Numbered from the stretch's first letter, positions 1 to 7,124 are shown. The stretch is 18,170 bases of DNA from Clostridiales bacterium (GCA_019420045.1 JAHZHY010000298.1:227-18396), one strand, 5' to 3'. Numbers and translations: made by a program. The notes: generated by a model not told the origin, from the letters alone.

Positions 1-1416
1 GGCTACCAAAGCGATCCAGGCGCCATAAAGGCCCAGGCTCGTCAGATTGATCAGCAGAATAGCCAGAGTAGGCCGGACAAAGAGCACGGTGATGGTGGTG
101 ATCACAGCGGTGGCCCGGGTATCTCCAGCGCCTCGCAATGCACCGGCCAGAATAAACTGACTGGACTGGAAGGGCTGAATCAAGGCCACGAACATCAGGA
201 TCTTGGCACCCGTTTCCACAATCTGCGGATCGTCATTGTACAGCCCCACAATGGTGCCGCCAAAGAGGATAAAGCAGATCATGATGAAAATGGACACGCA
301 CATACCAAGCCGCCGCGTCCGGGAGGTGTAGTACTCCGCCATATCGGGCCGCTTTTTCCCCAGGCTCTGGCCCATCAGGGAGGTGGCCGACACGGCAAAG
401 GCCTGGCCGTTCATGAAAGAAAGGGACTGGATGTTCATACACACCTGATGGGTGGCAAAGGCCACCGTGCCCAGACCAGCCACGGTACGGGAATAGATGA
501 TCATACCGGTACGCATGACCAGCTGTTCGATCATGGCCGGGATGCCCACATTGAAAATGGAGAACATGGCCTCTTTCTCAGGCTTGAACCCGCGGGGGAA
601 ATCATGGATGGACAGGTGAACATAATTCCGGTGGCCCATCACCGAAGCAAAGGCCAGAACCATGGCCACCACCTGGCCGATGACAGTGGCCAAAGACGCA
701 CCGGCCACTTCCATACGGGGGAAACCAAAATTGCCGTAGATCAGCAAATAGTTGAAGATCACATTGACCACATTGGCCGTCAGATTGTACATCATGGCGG
801 TGCGGCTGTTGCCGGCGCCCCGCAGGGATGCGGTGATGGTACTGGTGAGAGCCACGGTCACGATGCCCAATGCCTGGATCTGCAGATAGACGGTGCCGTC
901 GGCCAGAGTGGATGCCTCGGCCGCGCCCATAAACTTCACCAGGGGCTCTGCAAACAGGAACACCAGCACGCCGCCGATCAGCGACAGCACCAGGGTCAGC
1001 AGCAAAGCCTGACGCAGGATCAGGTTGGCTTTGTTCTGCTGAGCCGCACCTTTGTGCCGGGCCACCAGGGCGGTAGCGCCCACATTCATGGCCTGGAACA
1101 TGGTCATCATCAAAAATTTGGGCTGTGTGGTCAGCCCCACGCCGGCAATAGCGGCAGCTCCCAATTTGCCCACCATCATCAGGTCCACCATGGAGGCCAG
1201 CTGAGTCAATGTCAGCTCGATGAAGGAGGGCCAGGCGATGCGTACCACATCCCGGTACATCATCTTGGAAGTGACCCCTTCCGGCAGCTTTTCGGTGGTC
1301 TTTCGGGCGGCCACCATGTGTTCGTCCCGGCCTGGTTCCACAAGATCCAGAGCCAGGGACGGCTGGGCAGAAGATTTCGTTTTCATAAGTACCGCCGCGC
1401 AGTGCGCAGCTGTCAT
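1..1416 (-). CDS. MATE family multidrug/drug:cation efflux transporter (3' end outside window)
   Basis: Integral membrane antiporter of the MATE family, which exports cationic drugs or metabolites using a Na+ or H+ gradient; the substrate here is unknown. Translating the minus strand gives about 472 residues with no stop before the window edge, close to a full MATE protein, so only a short C-terminal piece is missing. Visible family signatures include PSFIELTLTQLASMVDLMMVG near the first helix, LRGAGNSRTAMMYN in the first half and the matching LAGALRGAGDTRATAV in the second half, which shows the internal two-fold repeat. The start chosen is the ATG at 1416, preceded by AAAGGGGAG; a second in-frame ATG ten codons later (1386) is possible but has a poorer leader. 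It is transcribed divergently from nrdD. The family call is firm; the substrate is not known. Confidence 0.9.
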   Translation of the reverse strand, partial: MTAAHCAAVLMKTKSSAQPSLALDLVEPGRDEHMVAARKTTEKLPEGVTSKMMYRDVVRIAWPSFIELTLTQLASMVDLMMVGKLGAAAIAGVGLTTQPKFLMMTMFQAMNVGATALVARHKGAAQQNKANLILRQALLLTLVLSLIGGVLVFLFAEPLVKFMGAAEASTLADGTVYLQIQALGIVTVALTSTITASLRGAGNSRTAMMYNLTANVVNVIFNYLLIYGNFGFPRMEVAGASLATVIGQVVAMVLAFASVMGHRNYVHLSIHDFPRGFKPEKEAMFSIFNVGIPAMIEQLVMRTGMIIYSRTVAGLGTVAFATHQVCMNIQSLSFMNGQAFAVSATSLMGQSLGKKRPDMAEYYTSRTRRLGMCVSIFIMICFILFGGTIVGLYNDDPQIVETGAKILMFVALIQPFQSSQFILAGALRGAGDTRATAVITTITVLFVRPTLAILLINLTSLGLYGAWIALVA

Positions 1417-1447
1417 CACTCCCCTTTCTCCGCATTTCTTTGTAAAT

Positions 1448-1476
1448 AGTATATTACAATTTAACTACCCTGTCCA
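1448..1476 (-). promoter_or_regulatory. Candidate promoter of the MATE gene
   Basis: On the minus strand TGGACA (1476-1471) and TATACT (1453-1448) are separated by exactly 17 bp, a good match to a housekeeping promoter. It lies about 30 bp upstream of the MATE start codon. Inference from sequence only. Confidence 0.55.
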
Positions 1477-1493
1477 GCCGAGTGGGGGAAAAA

Positions 1494-1508
1494 GTTTAGT
1501 CACTAAAC
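1494..1508. promoter_or_regulatory. 15-bp inverted repeat, possible operator for the MATE gene
   Basis: GTTTAGT-C-ACTAAAC is an inverted repeat of two perfect 7-bp arms around one central base. It begins 17 bp upstream of the candidate -35 box of the MATE promoter. Symmetric sites with TTAGT/ACTAA-like arms are typical of dimeric winged-helix regulators such as the MarR family, which often control efflux pumps. No regulator gene is visible in the window, so binding is inference. Confidence 0.35.
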
Positions 1509-1742
1509 AGATTCTTCCTTTTCCAACACCCCTTGGTATACCCGGAAGGAAAATTTACTTTTCGTAAAAAGAGTTTTCCACAAAATACCTTGCACAAATT
1601 TTGGCCCGATTTTTCTCCGAAATTTTCTCTCACCTCTGAAACCCTTGCAGCTGCAAGGCTCCCATGGGCCGGGGAGTCCAAAACACGCCGCCGGACAGGG
1701 GCTTGACGGAAAAATCCCCCTTGCATTTTTTCAGGGGGTGAA
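1509..1742. other. Intergenic region between divergent MATE and nrdD, no gene seen
   Basis: No credible coding sequence is visible on either strand. The stretch is AT-rich at its left end and holds an imperfect inverted repeat (AAATTTTGG at 1596-1604 against CCGAAATTT at 1617-1625), a perfect 16-bp palindrome CCTTGCAGCTGCAAGG (1643-1658) and a CCCCC/GGGGG hairpin (about 1716-1738). None of these has a clear function. Confidence 0.5.
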
Positions 1743-1789
1743 TTACTATATATACAGTTTGAAACGATTATAATCACTATATATAGTAT
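1743..1789 (+). promoter_or_regulatory. NrdR box pair overlapping the nrdD promoter
   Basis: Two sites match the 16-bp NrdR box (consensus acaCwAtATaTwGtgt). Box 1 (1743-1758) has core CTATATATAC, one mismatch. Box 2 (1774-1789) has core CTATATATAG, a perfect match. They are 15 bp apart, so the centres lie 31 bp (three helical turns) apart, the known arrangement for the dATP/ATP-sensing repressor NrdR. A promoter fits inside: TTGAAA (1759-1764), 17 bp, TATAGT (1782-1787), so box 2 covers the -10 element. TATAAT at 1769-1774 is an alternative -10. NrdR itself is not encoded in this window. Confidence 0.85.
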
Positions 1790-1845
1790 GGCAAAACGAC
1801 GGCACACAAGAACAAGGGCGATGCCCCTTGATGGGCTGCCGCTGC

Positions 1846-1872
1846 GGAGCAGGGAGGATACCTTCCCTGCTC
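1846..1872 (+). other. Hairpin in the nrdD leader
   Basis: GGAGCAGGGAGG pairs with CCTTCCCTGCTCC across a three-base loop, with one bulged base. It ends about 9 nt before the Shine-Dalgarno sequence (AAAGGAGG, 1882-1889). It has no U-tract, so it is not a terminator. It may stabilise the message or influence ribosome access; no known riboswitch was recognised. Confidence 0.4.
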
Positions 1873-1894
1873 CCGCCATGCAAAGGAGGTTTTT

Positions 1895-4234
1895 ATGGCT
1901 GCTTCCAAACGGCTGCCGGTGCGGGTGAGCGCCGCTTCCTGGGCCGGGCCGGTATCCATCCGCAAGCGCAGCGGGGATGTGGTGCCCTTTGATCCCAGCA
2001 AGATCCGGGAGGCCATCCGCAAAGCCAATGTGTCCGTCCGGGAGGAATCCCTTCCCTTTGCCGCCCTGGAGGAGCTGACCCGCCGGGTCGCCCGCTCCAT
2101 TCCCCAAGGCCAGATCCCGGGAGTGGAACAGGTACAGGATCTGGTGGAGGAAACCCTTATCAAAGCCGGTTACGCCAAAACCGCCAAAGCCTATATTCTC
2201 TATCGGGCAGAACACGCCAAGATCCGTCAGTCGGAAACCGACCTGATGGAGATCTATAAAGAACTGACCTTCTCCTATGCCGCCGACGCCGACATCAAGC
2301 GGGAAAACGCCAACATCGACGCCGATACCGCCATGGGAACCATGTTGAAATACGGCTCCGAAGGGGCCAAATATTTTGTGGACAACTATATCCTGCCCCG
2401 GGATGTGGCAGCCGCGCACATCAACGGCGACATTCACATCCACGACAAGGATTTCTATATGCTCACCGAGACCTGCTGCCAGATCGATCTGCTGAAGCTG
2501 TTCAAAAACGGCTTCTCCACCGGTCACGGTTATCTGCGGGAACCGGCCGGCATTCAAAGTTACTCTGCTCTGGGCTGTATCGCCATCCAGGCCAACCAAA
2601 ACGAAATGCACGGCGGCCAGTCGGTGCCCAACTTTGACTATGCCATGGCCCCCGGTGTGGCCAAAACTTTCCGCAAAGAATATTTCAAGGCTCTGGGGCA
2701 GTACCTCAACGCCTTCTGTTCCCTGGAATACGGTCAGGGACAGGCTCTGACCCAGAATGCCAAAGCCCAGGTAGGGGAGGATGTGTCCATGGGCCAGCCT
2801 CAAGTCTACGGCACCCGGCTGGTGCCCTGGCTGGCGCAGCAGACCTTGCCCCAGGGCGGCACCCTTACCGCTGCGCAGGCCCAGAAGGCCCATGACATGG
2901 CCACCCAAACCGCCATGGCGGAAACCGACCGGGCCACCTATCAGGCTATGGAGGCCCTGGTGCACAACCTGAACACCATGAATTCCCGGGCCGGAGCCCA
3001 GGTTCCCTTCAGCTCGGTGAACTACGGCACTGACACCTCTCCCGAAGGGCGGATGGTGATCCGCAATCTGCTTCTGGCCACCGATGCCGGTCTGGGCAAT
3101 GGGGAGACTCCCATTTTCCCGGTACAGATCTTCAAAGTAAAAGAGGGAATCAACTATAACTCCCAGGACCCCAACTACGATCTGTTCCAGCTGGCCATCC
3201 GCACATCGGCCAAGCGGTTGTTCCCCAACTTCAGCTTCCTGGACGCCCCCTTTAACCTGCAATACTACAAAGAAGGGGACTACAACAGCGAAGTGGCCTA
3301 CATGGGCTGCCGCACCCGGGTGATGGGCAATGTGCACGACCCGGAGCGGGAAATCACCTGTGGCCGGGGCAACCTGAGCTTTACTTCCATCAATCTGCCT
3401 CGTCTGGGCATCGAAGCCCACGGGGATCTGGACCGCTTCTACGAGATGCTGGACGAGAAGATCGACCTGGTCATCCGCCAGCTGCTCCACCGCTTCAAGA
3501 TCCAGGCCGCCAAAAAGAGCCGCAATTACCCCTTCCTCATGGGACAGGGCGTGTGGATCGACAGCGAAAAGCTGGATGTGGACGAGCCTGTGGGGGAAAT
3601 CCTCAAACACGGCACTCTCAGCGTGGGCTTTATCGGCCTGGCCGAAACCCTGGTGGCCCTCACCGGCAAACACCATGGCCAGAGCCCGGAAAGCCAGAAG
3701 CTGGGCCTGGAGATCATCGGCCATATGCGCCGCCGGATGGATGAGGAATCCCAAAAGACCGGCCTGAACTTCACCCTGCTGGCCACTCCGGCCGAAGGAC
3801 TGTCCGGCCGCTTCCTCCGCATCGATCAAAAGATCTATGGCAAGCTTCCGGGAATCACCGACCGGGATTATTACACCAACTCCTTCCACATCCCTGTGTA
3901 TTTCCCCATCCGGGCCTTTGACAAAATCCGGCTGGAAGCTCCTTATCATGCCCTGACCAACGCCGGCCACATCAGCTATGTGGAGCTGGACGGGGATGTA
4001 TGCAAAAACCCCAAGGCCTTCGAAGCGGTGATCCGCTGCATGAAGGAAGCCGGTGTGGGCTATGGCTCGGTGAACCATCCGGTAGACCGGGACCCGGTGT
4101 GCGGCTATACCGGCGTCATCGATGAGGTTTGTCCCCGCTGCGGCCGCCGGGAAGGAGAAGGCGTGCCCATCGAAAAACTCCGTGAACTGCGGAAGAAATT
4201 CCCCAGTATGCCGAACTTCTACGGTTTGGAATAA
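1895..4234 (+). CDS. nrdD: Anaerobic (class III) ribonucleoside-triphosphate reductase, large part lacking the glycyl-radical segment
   Basis: Reduces ribonucleoside triphosphates to deoxyribonucleotides in the absence of oxygen, supplying DNA precursors. The 779 residues begin with an ATP-cone (about 20-110, starting SIRKRSGDVVPFD), which senses dATP/ATP. The glycyl-radical-type barrel follows, including CIAIQANQNEMHGGQSVPNF and YMGCRTRV, where C472 aligns with the thiyl-radical cysteine of E. coli and T4 NrdD. A zinc site lies near the end (DPVCGYTG then CPRCGR; C736, C746, C749). In typical NrdD the zinc site is followed by RRxxGYL with the radical glycine; here the protein instead ends FPSMPNFYGLE and stops. 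The missing segment is the next gene. The ATG start has AAAGGAGG 5 nt upstream. NrdR boxes precede the gene. First gene of the nrdD / radical-domain / nrdG unit. Confidence 0.95.
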   Translation: MAASKRLPVRVSAASWAGPVSIRKRSGDVVPFDPSKIREAIRKANVSVREESLPFAALEELTRRVARSIPQGQIPGVEQVQDLVEETLIKAGYAKTAKAYILYRAEHAKIRQSETDLMEIYKELTFSYAADADIKRENANIDADTAMGTMLKYGSEGAKYFVDNYILPRDVAAAHINGDIHIHDKDFYMLTETCCQIDLLKLFKNGFSTGHGYLREPAGIQSYSALGCIAIQANQNEMHGGQSVPNFDYAMAPGVAKTFRKEYFKALGQYLNAFCSLEYGQGQALTQNAKAQVGEDVSMGQPQVYGTRLVPWLAQQTLPQGGTLTAAQAQKAHDMATQTAMAETDRATYQAMEALVHNLNTMNSRAGAQVPFSSVNYGTDTSPEGRMVIRNLLLATDAGLGNGETPIFPVQIFKVKEGINYNSQDPNYDLFQLAIRTSAKRLFPNFSFLDAPFNLQYYKEGDYNSEVAYMGCRTRVMGNVHDPEREITCGRGNLSFTSINLPRLGIEAHGDLDRFYEMLDEKIDLVIRQLLHRFKIQAAKKSRNYPFLMGQGVWIDSEKLDVDEPVGEILKHGTLSVGFIGLAETLVALTGKHHGQSPESQKLGLEIIGHMRRRMDEESQKTGLNFTLLATPAEGLSGRFLRIDQKIYGKLPGITDRDYYTNSFHIPVYFPIRAFDKIRLEAPYHALTNAGHISYVELDGDVCKNPKAFEAVIRCMKEAGVGYGSVNHPVDRDPVCGYTGVIDEVCPRCGRREGEGVPIEKLRELRKKFPSMPNFYGLE

Positions 4235-4277
4235 ATAAATAATAAATTGCACTTTGTATAGAAAGGAAGCATGCACC

Positions 4278-4436
4278 ATGACCGAAGGAAAGCTGACACA
4301 GAAAGAGGCCTGCGTGGGCCAGGGCGTGAAATTCGAGCGGATCCGCCGGATCACCGGTTATCTGGTAGGCACCACCGACCGGTTCAACAACGCCAAGCGG
4401 GCAGAGGAAAAGGATCGGATCAAGCATGGTGTCTAA
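4278..4436 (+). CDS. Separate glycyl-radical domain of the anaerobic ribonucleotide reductase (52 aa)
   Basis: A 52-residue protein equivalent to the C-terminal glycyl-radical segment of NrdD. The stretch FERIRRITGYL, then NNAKRAEEKDRIKH, aligns with the E. coli NrdD end (RRVCGYL ... EEVKRRVKH), making G27 the predicted radical glycine. The ATG at 4278 is preceded by GAAAGGAAG (4261-4269); an in-frame TTG at 4254 lies upstream of that site and is unlikely. The gene starts 43 nt after the nrdD stop, in a different reading frame, and the nrdD frame holds a second stop (TAG, 4259-4261) in the gap. It overlaps nrdG by 11 nt. By inference the peptide docks on NrdD and is activated by NrdG, as free glycyl-radical subunits such as GrcA do for pyruvate formate-lyase. 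A decayed or misassembled full-length gene is the less likely alternative. Confidence 0.85.
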   Translation: MTEGKLTQKEACVGQGVKFERIRRITGYLVGTTDRFNNAKRAEEKDRIKHGV

Positions 4437-4929
4437 GGAGCTGCGGCTCAGCGGCATTGTGGAAGAATCCATTGTGGACGGGGAGGGCATCCGCTTTGTG
4501 GTCTTCACCCAAGGCTGCCCCCACCACTGTCCCGGCTGCCACAATCCCCAGACCCATCCCTTTGAAGGGGGATTTTTGGGGGATATTCCCGATCTGCTGC
4601 GGCAAATGGAGGAAAATCCCCTGCTGCAAGGTCTGACCATCTCCGGCGGAGAGCCCTTCTGCCAGCCGGAAGCCCTTCTCCCACTGGCCCGTGGAGCCAG
4701 GGAGCAGGGGAAGGATGTGACCATTTATTCAGGCTACACCCTGGAACAGCTTCTGGAAATGGCCAAAGACCGTCCGGCCATTGGGGATCTGCTCTACGCC
4801 TGTGACATTCTGGTGGACGGCCCCTATGTGGAAGCGCTGCGGGACCTGACTCTGACCTTCCGAGGCAGCTCCAACCAGCGTATTCTGGTTTTAAAAGAGG
4901 TTTTGCCTCCCCAACAAAAAAAGTCCTGA
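4426..4929 (+). CDS. nrdG: Anaerobic ribonucleotide reductase activating protein (radical SAM)
   Basis: Radical SAM enzyme that uses a [4Fe-4S] cluster and S-adenosylmethionine to abstract a hydrogen from the NrdD glycine and create the stable glycyl radical. The 167-residue protein has the cluster motif CPHHCPGC (C31, C35, C38, spacing Cx3Cx2C) and the GGEP motif (73-76) that contacts SAM; its length is normal for NrdG. The ATG at 4426 lies inside the preceding glycyl-radical gene and overlaps it by 11 nt, which suggests translational coupling and roughly matched synthesis of activase and substrate domain. The 3' end runs into a terminator stem that contains the stop codon. Confidence 0.95.
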   Translation: MVSKELRLSGIVEESIVDGEGIRFVVFTQGCPHHCPGCHNPQTHPFEGGFLGDIPDLLRQMEENPLLQGLTISGGEPFCQPEALLPLARGAREQGKDVTIYSGYTLEQLLEMAKDRPAIGDLLYACDILVDGPYVEALRDLTLTFRGSSNQRILVLKEVLPPQQKKS

Positions 4930-4950
4930 GTACCAGGGCTTTTTTTGTTG
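4912..4950. terminator. Long bidirectional intrinsic terminator after nrdG
   Basis: CAACAAAAAAAGTCCTG (4912-4928) pairs with CAGGGCTTTTTTTGTTG (4934-4950) over 17 positions with one G-T wobble, around loop AGTAC. The A-run on the left and T-run on the right let it work in both directions. The left arm contains the first two bases of the nrdG stop codon. Confidence 0.85.
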
Positions 4951-4976
4951 CCCCTTTCACCCCATGGGGTTACAAT
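4948..4976 (+). promoter_or_regulatory. Candidate promoter of the arsC-like/yccF/thpR/M55/sir2 gene run
   Basis: TTGCCC (4948-4953) and TACAAT (4971-4976) with 17 bp between them, starting at the end of the terminator and about 40 bp before the next start codon. Inference from sequence. Confidence 0.45.
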
Positions 4977-5018
4977 AGGGACATACACAACCATCATCCG
5001 TTTGACAAGGAGGAAATC

Positions 5019-5375
5019 ATGGTATTTATCTGTTATAACAAATGCAGCACCTGCAAAAAAGCCCAGGCCTTTCTGGACAGCCATGGCCTTTCCTATGAAT
5101 CCCGCCCCATCAAGGAGCAAAACCCCACCGCCCAGGAGCTGGAGCAATGGCACAAGCAAAGTGGTCTGCCTTTGAAAAAATTCTTCAACACCAGCGGCCA
5201 GCTCTATCAGAAAATGGGGCTGAAGGACAAGCTGGGTGAAATGGACGAGCAGGCCCAATACGATCTGCTGGCCCAGGATGGCATGCTGGTCAAGCGGCCC
5301 ATCCTGCTTTTGGACGACGGCCGGGTCCTCCTGGGATTCAAAGAAGGGGAATGGGCCGCTGCTTTGGAAGGGTAA
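5019..5375 (+). CDS. ArsC/Spx-family thioredoxin-fold protein (YusI-like)
   Basis: A 118-residue small cytoplasmic protein of the arsenate reductase/Spx family. It opens with a beta strand and the redox motif CSTC (C9, C12) and contains LKKFFNTSGQLY and a DGMLVKRPI segment, typical of the family, with the GFKEGEW ending seen in the uncharacterised B. subtilis YusI group. The family includes glutaredoxin-type arsenate reductases and the transcription regulator Spx. This protein lacks the length and context to be called Spx, and no other arsenic genes are nearby, so a general thiol-redox role is the safest call. The start is fixed by AAGGAGG 5 nt upstream. The yccF start follows 5 nt after its stop, indicating an operon. 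Confidence 0.85.
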   Translation: MVFICYNKCSTCKKAQAFLDSHGLSYESRPIKEQNPTAQELEQWHKQSGLPLKKFFNTSGQLYQKMGLKDKLGEMDEQAQYDLLAQDGMLVKRPILLLDDGRVLLGFKEGEWAAALEG

Positions 5376-5380
5376 CGGCT

Positions 5381-5740
5381 ATGGGCTGTTTAGGCAATCT
5401 GCTGTGGCTCTGTCTGGGCGGCTGGTCTCTGGGCCTTTCCTGGCTGCTGGCCGGCGTGCTGTGGTGCATCACTATTGTGGGCATCCCCATCGGTCTGCAA
5501 TGCTTTAAATTCGCCGGGCTGGCCCTGTTCCCCTTTGGCAAAGAAGTGGTCTACGGGGGCGGCGCCGTGTCCTTTTTGTGCAATCTGGTGTGGCTCATCG
5601 TCAGCGGCCTGCCCTTGGCCCTGGTATCTGTGGGGACCGGGCTGCTTTACTGCATCACCATTGTGGGCATTCCCTTCGGCCTTCAGTGTTTCAAGCTGGC
5701 CCAGCTGGCTTTGATGCCCTTCGGGGCCCGGGTGGAGTAA
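5381..5740 (+). CDS. YccF domain (DUF307) membrane protein
   Basis: A 119-residue hydrophobic inner-membrane protein built from two copies of the YccF unit. The near-identical segments CITIVGIPIGLQCFK (29-43) and CITIVGIPFGLQCFK (91-105) are each followed by a PFG turn (51-53, 113-115). Each copy provides one or two membrane helices. The family is widespread in bacteria and has no established function. The ATG at 5381 is chosen because GGAAGGG lies 8 nt upstream; an upstream in-frame start would overlap the preceding gene. The stop at 5740 is 9 nt before thpR, so the genes are co-transcribed. Confidence 0.88.
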   Translation: MGCLGNLLWLCLGGWSLGLSWLLAGVLWCITIVGIPIGLQCFKFAGLALFPFGKEVVYGGGAVSFLCNLVWLIVSGLPLALVSVGTGLLYCITIVGIPFGLQCFKLAQLALMPFGARVE

Positions 5741-5749
5741 GGAGGGGCT

Positions 5750-6283
5750 ATGCGTCTGTTTATCGCCCTGCCGGTGACAAGGCGCTGCCGGGAACAGATC
5801 TGGGGACTTTCCCAGCGGCTGCAAAAATGGGACCCCCAGGCCCGATGGGAAAGGCCGGAAAAGCTCCATCTGACCCTGGCTTTTCTGGGAGAGCAACCGG
5901 ATGAAAGGGCCGCCTGCGAGGCCCTTTCCAGGGTAAGCGGCCGGGAGTTTGCTCTCACCTTTTCCCACCTGGGACGATTTCCCGGGGAAAGAGGGGATGT
6001 GATCTTTCTCCGTCCGCAGCAAAGCCCTCCCCTTATGAAAATGCAAAAACAGCTGGCCCAGCAGCTGGCGCAGGAGGGCATCTTTTTGGAAAAACGGCCC
6101 TTTTCCCCTCACATCACCCTGCTGCGGCGGGGAAACAAAGAAGTGTCCTGGGAGCGCCTTCCGCTGTCTCCCTTGATTCTCCCTGTACGGACCCTTTCTC
6201 TGATGGAATCCATCCCTGTCCCTGGCGGCACCAGCTACCGCACCCTGCAACAGATTCATCTGGAAGAAAAACATACGAGCTGA
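5750..6283 (+). CDS. thpR: RNA 2',3'-cyclic phosphodiesterase (2H phosphoesterase, LigT type)
   Basis: Opens 2',3'-cyclic phosphate ends of RNA to 2'-phosphates; the family was first described as a 2'-5' RNA ligase (LigT). The 177 residues carry the two catalytic HxTx motifs that define 2H phosphoesterases, HLTL (40-43) and HITL (121-124), the first in the typical context EKLHLTLAFLG. Length is normal. TAAGGAGG sits 4 nt before the ATG and includes the stop codon of yccF, so the two are tightly linked. The physiological RNA substrate in bacteria is not settled. The symbol thpR is used for the family. Confidence 0.93.
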   Translation: MRLFIALPVTRRCREQIWGLSQRLQKWDPQARWERPEKLHLTLAFLGEQPDERAACEALSRVSGREFALTFSHLGRFPGERGDVIFLRPQQSPPLMKMQKQLAQQLAQEGIFLEKRPFSPHITLLRRGNKEVSWERLPLSPLILPVRTLSLMESIPVPGGTSYRTLQQIHLEEKHTS

Positions 6284-6297
6284 AAGGAGCGACCCAC

Positions 6298-7095
6298 ATG
6301 AAGGTATTCATCAGCGCCGACATTGAAGGCGTGGCCACCACCCTTTCCCACGAGGATTGCCGCCCCGGCAATCCCAATTATCCCTATCACTGCGATGAAA
6401 TGACAAAGGAAGTGCTGGCGGCCTGCGAAGGGGCCATGGAAGCAGGGGCCGACGAGATCGTCATCAAAGACGCCCACGGCCCGGCCTGCAATATTGACAG
6501 CAAAGTCCTGCCTCCCTGCGCCCAAATCATCAAAGGCTGGTCGGGGCATCCCTTCCTGATGGTGGAGGGGCTGGACAAGAGCTTTGACGCCGCTTTGTTC
6601 GTGGGCTATCATGGCGCCGCTTCCCGGGAGGGCAATCCCATGTCCCACACCGTCAGCGGCCGCCCGGCCTACATCAAGCTCAACGGCCGGATTTGCAGCG
6701 AATTTATGATGTTCAGCCTGTGTGCCGCCAGTCTGGGCGTGCCCACCGTCTACCTTTCCGGAGACCAGCAGCTGTGCGAAGATTCCCAGGACCTGCACCC
6801 CTGCCTGGTAACCACGGCAGTCAAGGAAGGTACAGGCGGTGCGCTGCGCTGCCTGGCCCCCCAGAAGGCTCAGCAGCTGATCCGGGCCGATGTGAAGCGG
6901 GCCCTCTCCCAGTCTTTCCAAGGGAAAGTCCCCGCTCTGCCCGAGCATTTTACCGTAGAAGTGTGCTACAAAGATCACAATCTGGCGGCCAAAAACGCCT
7001 TTTACCCCGGCGCACATCGTTTGGATGACTGCACCATCGCCTTTGAAACCGATGACTATTTTGAAGTAATGCGGTTTTTCCGCTTTGTTCTCTAA
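6298..7095 (+). CDS. M55 family D-aminopeptidase (DppA-like metallopeptidase)
   Basis: A 265-residue cytoplasmic zinc peptidase related to B. subtilis DppA, which releases D-amino acids from D-Ala-containing peptides derived from cell-wall turnover. The metal ligands of DppA appear in order: D8 and E10 in ISADIEG, H60 in KDAHG, H105 in GYHG and E135 in RICSEF; MSHTVSG follows the GYHG site as in the family. DppA forms a decameric ring; nothing here contradicts that. AAAGGAG lies 8 nt before the ATG and overlaps the thpR stop region. No dipeptide permease genes are nearby, unlike the B. subtilis dpp operon, so it may serve peptidoglycan recycling or general peptide turnover; that is inference. 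Confidence 0.92.
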   Translation: MKVFISADIEGVATTLSHEDCRPGNPNYPYHCDEMTKEVLAACEGAMEAGADEIVIKDAHGPACNIDSKVLPPCAQIIKGWSGHPFLMVEGLDKSFDAALFVGYHGAASREGNPMSHTVSGRPAYIKLNGRICSEFMMFSLCAASLGVPTVYLSGDQQLCEDSQDLHPCLVTTAVKEGTGGALRCLAPQKAQQLIRADVKRALSQSFQGKVPALPEHFTVEVCYKDHNLAAKNAFYPGAHRLDDCTIAFETDDYFEVMRFFRFVL

Positions 7096-7124
7096 ATCCC
7101 CTGGCCTGAAAGGAGTCCTGGTTC

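Noticed and set aside
448..1449. Open frames antisense to and out of frame with the MATE gene
   Set aside because: The real frame, open through the left edge, gives a clear MATE protein. The other frames have low-complexity compositions and no motifs.
1574..1582. TTTTCCACA resembling a DnaA box
   Set aside because: It is a single imperfect copy with no cluster and no replication genes nearby.
4254..4277. Upstream TTG start for the glycyl-radical gene
   Set aside because: The ribosome binding site lies between this TTG and the ATG at 4278, so the ATG is the better start.
1496..4354. Very long open frame antisense to nrdD (over 900 codons, minus strand)
   Set aside because: It is the shadow of the nrdD reading frame in GC-biased sequence. 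The plus strand carries all the conserved motifs and the ribosome binding site.
4254..4436. Simple sequencing frameshift splitting nrdD
   Set aside because: The gap holds two stops in the nrdD frame, a ribosome site and AT-rich spacer, and the two parts are in different frames, so one indel would not restore a single gene. It is kept as an alternative in the finding but not preferred.
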